Assembly: GCA_010093705.1 (NCBI GenBank)
Contig: MU006104.1
Location: 186,001 to 250,000 of the forward strand
Source: Patellaria atrata CBS 101060
Taxonomy: Eukaryota; Ascomycota; Dothideomycetes; Patellariales; Patellariaceae
Direction of reading: 5' to 3'
DNA: 64,000 nucleotides
Both the position numbers and the translations under genes were made by a program. Below, piece by piece: positions 1 to 9,931 of the stretch. The notes below the pieces were generated by a model that had not been told where the DNA came from, ran no database searches, and was given only the letters and a program-made list of their open reading frames with translations. Each line of letters begins with the position of its first letter. Positions within the stretch are counted from its first letter, which is position 1.

Positions 1-138
1 AAGGAAGAGACCATTACTGAGACTGCCGTGGTGAGTGTAAAGAAGAAGACCAAGAGAGAGTTCGAAGAAGAGGAAGAGCAAGTCCTAAAGGTTGAGGAGA
101 CGACTACTAGGAAGAGTAAGAGGAGGAAAATAACGTGA
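1..138 (+). CDS. C-terminal end of a Lys/Glu-rich protein (5' part outside window)
   Basis: An open frame runs from the window edge to a TGA at 136-138. The last 45 residues are dominated by Lys, Glu, Thr and Arg and end in a basic cluster (KSKRRK) that looks like a nuclear localisation signal. Such tails are common on fungal nuclear or nucleolar proteins. No domain is visible, so the family cannot be named. The start and any introns lie outside the window. Confidence 0.55.
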   Translation, partial: KEETITETAVVSVKKKTKREFEEEEEQVLKVEETTTRKSKRRKIT

Positions 139-1353
139 GAGGGGATTAATGGATCTATGGAGAGAGGGAAGCAGATCAAGATGCCCTTGGATTCCTTCGC
201 ACGATATTCGATCCTCGGAAACTCCCGTGCTTTGACGCACTTCGTCACGAATTTCGAACATGTAATCCGTACTCTCAGAATATGGCTATCAAGTCATAAC
301 GTGCGTTGCTTCAAAAGAGCATGATCATTCTTTGAAAATATGAGGAGTGATCCATATATCTCATTTGATACACTGAACGAGAACTTTTGGAAATGCTGTT
401 CAAGAAAACAGTAGAAGTACTCTTACTGTTAGTTAGCCTTGTTACATTGAGGTCTTATTCCAATCTTCATGAGCATATGCGCCTTTGTGCAGCAAGTCTT
501 AAAAGGTAAGCAGTAACAGTCAAAACATCATGCTTTCGACAATCGAACGAATGCAAGTTCAAGGTTAGGTTACCTATTAGGTTGCGTAAGCAAATGTAAG
601 TCAATATTCTACCTGGTAGTCTTTTGGTCTAATAATACCATCTTTTCCTCACCGATTAGTTTTACTACATGCATCAGATCGAATTGTTGAAAGTCCTTGC
701 TTACGACTTCACTTCGCTTTAGGGATCTGGATTACACTTTATTTCCAGAAGTAGAGAGTGGAGGAGACAGCTATATAGATACGATTCCATGGACTTGATA
801 TTTCTTATATGGAAAAGGAGGCTGAGTCGTTCTTGTGCATCCAAAGGGTTATCACATGTATCAGCAAAGAAGAATTCCCCGCCTCGCGACACAAATAGCA
901 ACTCAGCCTCACCACATCCTCGCTTTGTCTTTCCGTATTACCTGTCGTACCTCTTCGCTTTTACCAACCATCGAAGAGCATTTTCTTTTTTCTCGCACCC
1001 TCAACGTCTCAGCCGCGTTCGGGCTTTGAACAAACACATACGTAGCCTGTGCCCGATACCCGCCTTAGGACTCTACATCAGCTCCTACTCTTCCAACTTT
1101 ATCCTTCTCATCGCTGCTCTCAGCTCTTCTTTCAACTCTCTGATATAGCCATCGCTCAGTCTGTCGATCAAGCACTAAGGTAGCTCCATACCAGATCGAT
1201 CTTATTTCCCCGAACCCCACCACGCCAATGAACGGTGCCCCTCTAAAGGTTGCTCACATCTGAATACCTAATCACAACACGCGACAACCCACCTCCCCTT
1301 CTCACAAACCACAAACCCTCCAGCTCTCATAGCGCCCACCTCAACACTCCAAA
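139..1353. other. Intergenic, no gene seen
   Basis: No convincing coding exon on either strand. The part from about 890 to 1350 is strongly C/T-rich on the plus strand, as is typical of fungal promoters and 5' leaders, and probably serves the gene starting at 1354. Short frames here have no recognisable protein features. Confidence 0.5.
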
Positions 1354-1913
1354 ATGACAACCTCAGACGCACCTCCCTCCTCCGCCACCACAGACACCCA
1401 AACCACAAAACCAACCACCTTCCCACACCTCACAACCACGTCCGCGGCCTCCATCCCCTCCATCGCCACCTCCACTCCCGCGCTAAACCCCGAACCCATC
1501 GAGCTCGACTCCTCCCCCGTGTCCAAACCCACGAACCCAAACGGAAGCCGCCTCACGAGTCCAGACGAAGACTTCGAGGTCCTGCGCGAGTTCGGCGGGG
1601 ACGAAGGGTTGGGCGTGCGAGAGGTGTGTCTTCCCTGTCCCTATCCCCAATATACCACAACCCTATTATCCAGCCCCATATAAACGGCAGGGAAAGGTAA
1701 ACCGTAGCTGACACGAAGCAGAAACGCGCAGCCCTCCTCTCGGCCCGCAGTCTCGATCCCGCCGTCGTGGTCGATATCCCGGACGTGCCGGCGGCGGCGG
1801 AACTGGCGTTCGCGGATGCGGAGGCGAGGGACGGGAAGGCGAGGGCTTTTAAGGGGGATTCTGGGACGGCGGGGGCGGCTACGAGTGCGACGGGTTTGGA
1901 GGGGGTGGTGTGA
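1354..1913 (+). CDS. Small hypothetical protein, two exons
   Basis: Proposed exons 1354-1623 and 1722-1913 give 153 residues. The intron has a GTGTGT donor, a GCTGAC branch motif and a GCAG acceptor, and removing it keeps the frame at phase 0. The N-terminal two thirds is Thr/Ser/Pro-rich and probably disordered. The conserved-looking core spans the splice, from EDFEVLREFGGDEGLG through KRAALLSARSLDP to VVVDIPDVP, followed by an Ala/Gly-rich end. I do not recognise the family. The continuous reading across the intron and high GC3 support a real gene. Function unknown; likely cytosolic or nuclear because no signal peptide or membrane segment is seen. Confidence 0.6.
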
Positions 1914-2348
1914 TGGATGCTAGGGACGAAGGTGGGAGGGTGTTTGTATGAGTATTGGGAAGGATGATGGTGGAATTTTGTTTTTGGGTTCAAAGGGCTT
2001 TTTCAGCAGTGGGCGGGCGAAGGAGTTTTGGGGGATGGATATGGCTCGGGATGGATATCTATGAGGCATGCGCCAGAATAGGAGAGTGAAGTTTATGATA
2101 GTGTTTAATCAATCCAGTCTGGTGTGATGATGGGAGTTACAGTAAAGATGTTTTGAAAGAATAACGTAGGTTCTGATTTTTTTTTATTTTTATATTTCCC
2201 TCTCACTCGCTCCACATCCTCTCATTTACAATGGAACTACTAGGTCGGATGTCGTTATTCACATGTTGCTGTGAGACTAGATATAAACATACAAATCCAT
2301 CACTCCATCGTCATGTCAAACATATTATTCATACAATTCCCTCAAATC
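1914..2348. other. Convergent 3' intergenic region
   Basis: Lies between the 3' ends of the small plus-strand gene and the alpha-mannosidase. It contains T-rich and A-rich runs (for example near 2168-2195) suited to 3' ends. No gene seen. Confidence 0.5.
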
Positions 2349-5300
2349 CTACAACTGTAGCCTAAACGTAGCAACCTCAAAAGCTCTCAGATCCACTTTG
2401 ATAGCCATACCATCTTCCACAATATCAACCTCATCCTCGTCATCCTCCAGCACATTGCACTTGTAAGCTTTTGATATTTGCAACTTACCCCAATATAATT
2501 TACCCCTAGCTCTACCACCAAGGGAATCGTAGACGCGCAGTATAACACTTCTTCCTTTGCGGGCTGGGAAATCACCCGCGGAGACGTCCTCATCGTCTTC
2601 GCCGCGTTTAACGGTGTCGATGATGAGGCTCTTGTCGCCGATGATGTTGAAGGCGGAGAGAAGCGGGACGACAGACTGTTTATCGGGGTGAGAGTAGACT
2701 TTCATTGGATTGTTGAAGTTGAAAGCTGTGCGAACGGTACGATGATCGAGGGGTCCTGAGTGGGGAAGAATGGCATAGCTAATGTGATGGCGGCCTATGT
2801 TGAAGGTTAGTATTTAAAACTTAGTTTTGAGTGAGAGGAAGACAAGGATAGACTGGTGCGAAAAGGACTGGTAGATAGAGTAAAAAAGAGATGATTCAGC
2901 TTACCCATATCGGCGTGCGCGTCCGGCGCCTTTGGAGCCCTTAGCAGACTCAGCCTCATCAGGTTGCCCACAGTAGCGAAACCATACTTCGAATCGTTCA
3001 GTATGCTAACACCATAACCGTTCTCCGACAAATCAGCCCACTTATGACAGCAGACCTCGAATTTCGCCATATCCCAGCTGGTATTGTAATGCGTAGGTCG
3101 TCTCACAATGCCGAACTGTGTTTCGTACGATGCCTCGGTATTCATCACATTGACCGGAAACTCGACCTTCAAGAACTTCATCGTTTCACGCCATTCCACT
3201 TCGCTCTCCAGCTTTACGTATGCGACGTCGTCGAAGCAAGCCCCGGAAAGACTGATGGTTGTCTTCACCCAGCTCCGGTCGCTAATCTTGGTTTCAGCGA
3301 CTAAACTGACGCGGGCTGGGCCACCTTCCACTACAGAGACCTTATGGACAGGTAACTCCGTTCGTGAATCGAGGTGGTAGACCTCAACGTCCCAGGCCTG
3401 CCAATAGAGGGGCTTGTCATCAAAAATAACTAATTGTCCAGCTTTCTTACCCTTTGGGATGACCTCACGCCGTGCCTGGATATCGTACAGAGAGGTAATG
3501 ACACCGTCAGACACTTCTACCTCAAAGTGGCGGTTTGCGAGTTTATATACCCCCTTACGAACTTCTTCAATTGACGCGCCAAGAACCGGGTTTGGGACAC
3601 TCAATGGAAGTAGCGAAGGGTTATTCCGTCCGCCACCAGAAACGCAGTATACAGGACCATTTGGGAATGGTGGCATCTTCACAAGCTCACATCGTGACCA
3701 ACTAAGTGTGTTGAGAGGAACAGATTTATTCTTGATCGAGAAGTTCTTATCAAAGCCAAGTTCTTGCAGTGCTTCGGTCAAAAGCCTCTCTCCCGTTTTG
3801 AACAGTTTAGCGTAAAGCTATTATACCGTAAGCAAAAGACATAGAGTTTGACTCGGGTATAGTACTTACCTCATCTGAGTCGTCATAACACATTTCAATC
3901 GAGCTTCCTGGTAAGCAGTCATGGAACTGGCACAATAGAGTAGCCTCCCACATCTCGTCTATCTCTTTCTTCGGATATTTATATTTTGTTTCCGCAAATT
4001 TCGAGTCTTTCCATGCACTCTTGAGACTTGCAAGCGTTGCCAGGTACTCAACATCATGGAGAATGACTTCAGAGCGCCGGTTGTTCCGCTTGTTGTTTGC
4101 TTGAGTGGTATATGTACCTCGATGGAGTTCAAAGTAGAGTTCGCCGTACCAAGTCACGAAGTCCAGCCCGTTCTCTGCTTTCTTTTGTAACTGGTCAAAA
4201 AAGTCCTCGACAGAGTTTCCCATCTTTACACGAGGTAGTAGCCCTACAGTGTCGCTAATACCTCGTAACCGTCGAAGCTTCTCGATATGCTCCCAGGTAG
4301 GGCCGCCGCCACCGTCACCCTTACCAAAAACTAGGAGGGAGGTGTTATCTTGGTCCATTGACTTATGTTGGGTAATGCTTCTTTTGACATCGCCAAAATG
4401 AGCAGATGCGGTGTATGTCTCGGCCGGAGTCATATGGCAGAGTACCTGGGTTCCATCTAACGATACCCAATTGAAGGTAGTATGTGGAAAGTTATTGATA
4501 TTATTCCAGCTGAGTTTCTGGGTAAAGAACCTGCTCATTCCCGCAAGGCGACAAATCTGTGGTAATTGACTGGAATAGCCAAAAGTGTCTGGGAGCCAGA
4601 ATGTTCTGCATCGTTGTCCAAAGCGACTTTCGAAGTATCTCTGCCCATACAGGAACTGACGCACCAAGGACTCTCCACTTGGCATATTCGTGTCGTGCTC
4701 AACCCAACTTCCACCAACGGGTTGGAATGTTCCCTCTTTCACCTTTGCTTTCACGCGGTCAAAGGCTGCGGGATACAGCTGTTCCAACCACTTCCATTGT
4801 TGAGCTGAAGACGCACAGAATCGCAGCTCAGGGTAGCGATCTAGCAAGTCACACTGATTCGTCCACGACCGTACGACCTTGCGCTTCGTCTCAGCCCAAG
4901 GCCATAGCCAGCAAGTATCAATATGGCAGTGTCCGATGCCATATACTAGGGGCTCTTTTTCACTATCGTAGACTTTTGCGGAATCGACATGATCGCCCAG
5001 GTATTTCCGAGCAATCTTTCTTCCTTCAACAATGGACTCTTTGCTTCCATTGCCCGCAATAAAAGCGTCCATTATAGCTAGACATACTTGAAGAGCCTCG
5101 TGTGATTCCCATGAGTTTCCAGGGAATTCTCGAGCTCCGTCTATCCCTAATGTTAGAAACATACTTTTACCCCTATAGTAGTTACTTACCTCCAATCATC
5201 CAAAAGTCGATATGTAGAGCTCTTGCCTCCAGATTGACAGCCACGATGTCTGCAGTCCCAAGACGGTAATACAAATTTGGATTCGGCGGCTGAATCGAAT

Positions 5301-5878
5301 CACCACCGGGCGCATTACCAAACATCTTATTGCAAGCCATTTCAATATAGAAAACATGCTCTTCGCCATCGTACCACTCCTTAGGTAGTATATATTCCAC
5401 CCGTTCTCCACCTCCAGTCAATCCATGAACCGGAACGCCGTCCTCAGTCCAAATGAGACCCTCGTTGTTTGCATCCCAGTGGAACTCGAGATGCTCCTTG
5501 TCCTTCAGATCTGATGGCACTCTTAGCTGGATACGGAACCAATGAGTCGACCAACTTGGTCCGAAGACCTCTCCGACTTTGGTCGGTTTGAAATCGTGGG
5601 ATGTAGCCTCTTTGAAATTTGGTCTTTCAAGGTTTGGAGGGGAGTAGACGGATAGTTTGACGCTCTCGCCTCCGGATGCACGGCCTTCATACAGCTTGCT
5701 TTACATATTGTTAGAAATACTACTCCTCATAAAGTGATTGTATAGCTTACCCCGGCAAGTTGTGCTGTGCATACTGTCCGCCAGAGATGAATTGCTTGAT
5801 ACGATCAAGGTAGAGGTGATGGATCTGTTGACCCTTAGGACGGTCGACAAGCTTCGGGTAGCTTGGAGAAGAAGCCAT
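2349..5878 (-). CDS. AMS1: Alpha-mannosidase, GH38, vacuolar/cytosolic Ams1 type
   Basis: Five exons are proposed: 5878-5751, 5698-5190, 5146-3870, 3817-2905 and 2794-2349. They join in frame to 1090 residues, close to yeast Ams1 (about 1083). The GH38 catalytic region starts near residue 285 with HCHIDTCWLWPW, whose His and Asp bind the metal. The probable nucleophile Asp lies in FWLPDTFGY near residue 399. The central domain and the C-terminal beta-rich domain follow and end in FEVATFRLQL. Known role of the family: hydrolysis of terminal alpha-mannose from free oligosaccharides in the vacuole or cytosol, delivered by the Cvt/autophagy route in yeast. No signal peptide is seen, which fits that route. 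The start ATG at 5878 gives MASSPSYPKLVDRPKG, typical of fungal family members. All introns have GTAAGY donors. Confidence 0.95.
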
Positions 5879-6576
5879 TGCAAGATGGCTTTCTCCGCCC
5901 ATCGTTCAAAATCGAGAGATAGTAAAGGTATATGGAAGCTTGGTCAACGTGAGGAGAGCAGAAGCTTTAATATGCGTAAAGTGGAAGGGGTACAAAAACA
6001 AGCTATAAGGTAGGATAGCTCCAGGAAGAGTAAGAAAGGTACCAATGTGTACCTGCGTGCTATAAGCGCCTTCGCTATACACAAGGTACCGTAAAGGAGC
6101 TTCCAACAGGTTCAGTCGATCCCCCAGTTGTTGGAGGAGCTGATGACCTTCCCCGCATCACCAAACAAGCCAAGCATACTATGATGTCTCAAGCTCCCTT
6201 GCCCCTTGCCCCAACCCTTTTCCAGAACATCGACCCTCTGATATAACTTCAGTTCCTCCCTATGCAGTTATCAATTGATTCACATTACCTTGAGACACTA
6301 TTTATTTTGAAAGTCATCTGTTCATTTGCATTTTACTGTACATGATGTTTGATAGCTCTGATCGGTATCTCATGCATTAGCTAAGAGATTCATATTCCAC
6401 CTTCAAACAATCCCTATCATTCATCTGTCAAGCCGGTGATAGTCACGTGTCCATCTAATATGCATTCGTCTGCTGGCTTTCACAAAGTAATTAACAATGG
6501 TAGTGTAACACAACCACTCAACTGACTACATACCTAGTAACCGACAAGCTGCGAGAACACACGAAATACATCGAGC
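5879..6576. other. Intergenic between AMS1 5' end and SMP/LEA gene 3' end
   Basis: Holds the AMS1 promoter (transcribed leftward) and the 3' end of the next minus-strand gene. Only short shadow frames are present. No RNA gene seen. Confidence 0.45.
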
Positions 6577-7844
6577 TCACTTGGACTCGGTATTGGCGGT
6601 TTGGTTGATGTTCTCCACGTGTTGAGCGCCCCCTTTCTCGTTCTGGTTGGAAGACTGGTTCGCAGTGTTTGCATCCCTCTCGTTCGCAGCAGCAAGGCTC
6701 TGAGCCTTCGCTGTGATACCGTCCTTCTGGATGTTATTGATACCGTGAGCACGAGCATCAAGTCGGTGCAAATGCTGTGCTTCCGCAGTCGTGATTGTCT
6801 CGGGGGCTGAGTTGATATGGTCCAGCATCTGCGCAGCAGCTTCCTGATAGTTCTGTTCTTTGGTGATCTTGGACTGGATTTCGGCCACTTCGCTACCTTT
6901 GGCGATTGCGGTAGGACCATGAGCTCGTTGCGCAAGGCTGGCAAGGCGAGTGGCTTCTTCTTTCGTGACTGTGGACGGGTCATTCTGGAGTTTGTCCTCG
7001 ACTTGGTGGAGAGCAGCCTCGAAGTTCTGTTCATGAGATATTGTTAGTAAACAGTGAGAAAGCAATAAAAAGACAGTGACTAGGAGAGATTTTTGAAAGA
7101 ACATCATGCTCAAGTTTCCTGTTGATAACTAACCTGTTCCTTAGCAACCTTGGATTGAATCTCAGCTACTTCACTACCTTTCGTAGTCGCAGTTTGGCCA
7201 TGAGCTCGGCGTTCGAGGTTGTGGAGTCTAGCAGCATCCTCATTCGTGACTGAGGAGGGGTCCTTCTCAAGTTTCTCCTCGACTTCATGGAGGGTCTTCT
7301 GGAAGTTCTGTTCAGAAATATTGTTAGCAAAACTGGGAGAGAGAACAATGAATGTGAGTGCAACACGGAATTGATAAGCTTATCTAGCACAACGTGGTAT
7401 CAGAAGTAAACGTACCTGTTCCTTATCAACAGCAGACTGAGCAACAGCAGAAGTACTGCCAGTTGGTGGACGAGCACCTCCCATGGCATTCTGTTCCTCG
7501 CTTTGTACCTTGTGGGCTTCGTCAACTGATGGTGTCTCTCCCTGTTCAAGCTTCACTGCAAGGTCTTTCACAGCATCATCACCAGTTGCGTCCGCTTGGG
7601 AAGCGGTGTTGTCAGCTGGCTCAGTAGGCTTTCCCTTCTGGTATTCGAGATCCTTTGCCTGCTGCTCCTTCTTGTCGATTTCATCAACTAGAAGAATCTT
7701 TTGTTCATTGCCTGAACATGTTCCGGCTTTAGCAGCAGCATCGTTGTTATCGTTAGCTGCGGGAGTCTTCTTGTCGTTGACGAGAAGTCCCTTCACACCC
7801 TCAATGATAGCAGGGACCTTGGAAGATGAGTTTTCAGAGGACAT
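6577..7844 (-). CDS. Seed maturation/LEA-like (SMP repeat) protein
   Basis: Exons 7844-7416, 7307-7134 and 7026-6577 join at phase 0 to 350 residues. The protein is hydrophilic, rich in Ala, Gln, Glu and Lys, without signal peptide or membrane segment. It carries repeated modules of about 58 residues. Exon 2 is one complete module, beginning NFQKTLHEVEEKL and ending SKVAKEQ. Exon 3 begins with a close copy (NFEAALHQVEDKL to SKITKEQ) and then a diverged one (NYQEAAAQMLDHI). Exon 1 ends with a related, weaker copy. Each module holds an RAHG motif and a KGSEVAEIQS-type end, as in SMP (seed maturation protein) domains. Family members are linked to desiccation and stress tolerance or conidiation; that role here is inferred. 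Two STRE-like pentamers lie upstream (8164-8168 AGGGG, 8209-8213 CCCCT), consistent with but not proving stress control. Confidence 0.85.
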
Positions 7845-8704
7845 CGTGAATGCGTGTGTTGGAGATGTTTTTCTTTGGGAAAGATTCAGTGCAGAAGTAA
7901 AAAGTGTGCAAGTTTATTGCAGAGATTGTCTGTGTGAGAAGAGGAGAAAGGAAGAAGAAATAGGAAGAAAAAGTTTGTGTGAAGGTCTTAAATAGAAAAG
8001 GAAAGAAAACAAGAGATTTGTACTTGGGCGTGCCTTCCTTCTGTGTTCAGGTAAACAAACAAGCTTATCCATATCTCACCAGAGTTAAGGTGAGGTAATG
8101 TGCCTTTGGACTCTGTGCATACAGCATTTGGACCTTCAATCTCTATCATTCAAACCTAATGTTAGGGGTATCTATACAGTAAACAGAGATTCTAACTTGG
8201 GTGAATGTCCCCTTGACGTTTCATTCCGGATAGAACTAGTAGCTGAAAGTAGTCTAGTGTAAGACATATGGGTAGTATTTTGGTCAATTCCGACCTTCCG
8301 ACATCTTCAGTAATACCGATTTCCCAGCAAAATGTTTTGCAGAGTCTCATGACGATTCAGAGGAGTCAAGTTCGTTTTATAATCGGATGTATCAAGTACT
8401 ACCCCACTGTCATTTTTGCAGAGTAGTCAAATCGGACTTGATGCGGTAAAGCATATCCGAATGGGGGAACTTGATATTAGATCGCTCCTCAACCATTGTG
8501 TACGGTCTGTAGTCACTACCTATCATTAAGATACGTTTTTCTTCATATATATTCTTCATACTGCATACTCAAGTCTATTGTGTGCTATAAGTCCCCTTTC
8601 CATACTAAATCTGTGATTGTATTATTGTACAGTACAATACCATATCTTCCTCCAAATCTGATATACACATATCCTTAAACATTTTCCCATCACAATCCTT
8701 CAAT
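7845..8704. other. Divergent promoter region, SMP/LEA gene and EthD-like gene
   Basis: No gene seen. The two flanking genes point away from each other. It contains STRE-like AGGGG/CCCCT pentamers at 8164-8168 and 8209-8213. A 17-bp inverted repeat centred on a GTAC-A-GTAC core lies at about 8633-8649, just upstream of the plus-strand gene. Confidence 0.45.
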
Positions 8705-9573
8705 ATGACCACCCCCAATCCCGCAATCAAAGGTCCCGGCATCCTCTTCGTCCAATCCGCCATCTCCCGCCCCGACATCATGGACTACGACACCTACATG
8801 AAATGGTACGACGAAGACCACATCGACGAGATCATCCACACGGACGCCATAAAATCCGCTTTCCGCTACATCAACACCTCCCCCGATGCCAAGAAACCTT
8901 ACTTAGCATTCTACCCAATGGAAGACATCGCATTCACCCAAGGGGAAAGATTCCGCAAGATTAGGGTGCATAGCGACCTACTACCGGGCAGTGGGTTGTG
9001 CTATGATCTTGCGGATATCGATGTCAGGTATTGTGGGCTGGTGAGGAAGACTGAAGCAAAGGTTGCTAAGAAAGGTACCGACCAAACGAAGAACTAGCAC
9101 ATCGAGAGAAGCAACTAATCAGTCCACAGAACCAGCTGCATATGTTCTAGTCACGGGAATAGAGCCAGGCACTTCGCAGTCAGGATCGGACGTTGAAGCA
9201 TATGTAAGCGGTGAGGTAAGATATCCCCACCCCGATTCCACTATTTCACGTCATTGAACAAATCCCACAGCAAATCGAAGCAATTAGCAAACTACAAGGC
9301 TACATCCGCACCACCCGCTTCAAACTGCTATACGCTCGGACGAATGCCCAATCGAGAGCGCTAAAGGGACTACCTACTACAGATGAGCCAAACCCGGAAC
9401 CCCCTACTCACCTATCTCTCCACGAGTTCGAGAGAGACCCATCTAGGGACGAGTTAACGCGTGCTCTTGAGTCTGGGAACGGTAAGAAGATCTTCTCTGA
9501 GGCGAAGGAGGTGGAGACGCATATTTATAAGATCGCGAAAGCGCACGGTGCAAAGAAATTCTTCGAAGAGTGA
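8705..9573 (+). CDS. EthD-type dimeric alpha/beta-barrel protein
   Basis: Exons 8705-9074, 9130-9215 and 9271-9573 join to 252 residues. Both introns have good signals: GTACCG with an ACTAATC branch, and GTAAGA with a CACAG acceptor. The N-terminal half has the look of an EthD/ferredoxin-like fold: a beta strand (GPGILFVQSAI), then the DYDTYMKWYDEDHIDEII helix with its Trp-Tyr-x-x-x-His pattern. The second half opens with another strand (AAYVLVTGIEPG), suggesting a tandem pair of such folds. The C-terminus ends in a Lys-rich helix (AKAHGAKKFFEE). Fungal relatives are mostly uncharacterised; some EthD proteins act with oxidative or polyketide-tailoring enzymes. No such cluster is adjacent here, so no substrate is proposed. 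Confidence 0.8.
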
Positions 9574-9931
9574 AGATCATGCCGACTGACATTACCTCTT
9601 TGTACGTCGTTTTTGCTTCGCTTCTTTGGTTGCTCTGTTTGGTCAGGCGCACCTGCAAAAGAATGTTTAAGATTTCGTGTTGCATTTCATCAAGAAAGTC
9701 AAAATTTCAGTCATGACGCTTGTTTGAATTAGACCGATAGTTTCTCGTATAAGTTATAATATGATGTGATGTGGAACAAGGGTGGCCTCAATTGACAGAC
9801 GGCACCCTTTGACCCTATTTTCTCGTACCCGAATCCATAAGAAGTACCTACTTGGTTCTCTTCAGCAATCGATAGTCCTACTTTGTGTCTGCTTGTTTGA
9901 CTTGCTTGCAGGTGCTTAAGTAAGGTATACT
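9574..9931. other. Convergent 3' intergenic region
   Basis: Between the 3' ends of the EthD-like gene and the DUF7918 gene. No gene or repeat seen. Confidence 0.5.

Noticed and set aside
4559-5062. 167-codon plus-strand frame
   Set aside because: Antisense shadow of the alpha-mannosidase catalytic exon; no protein features.
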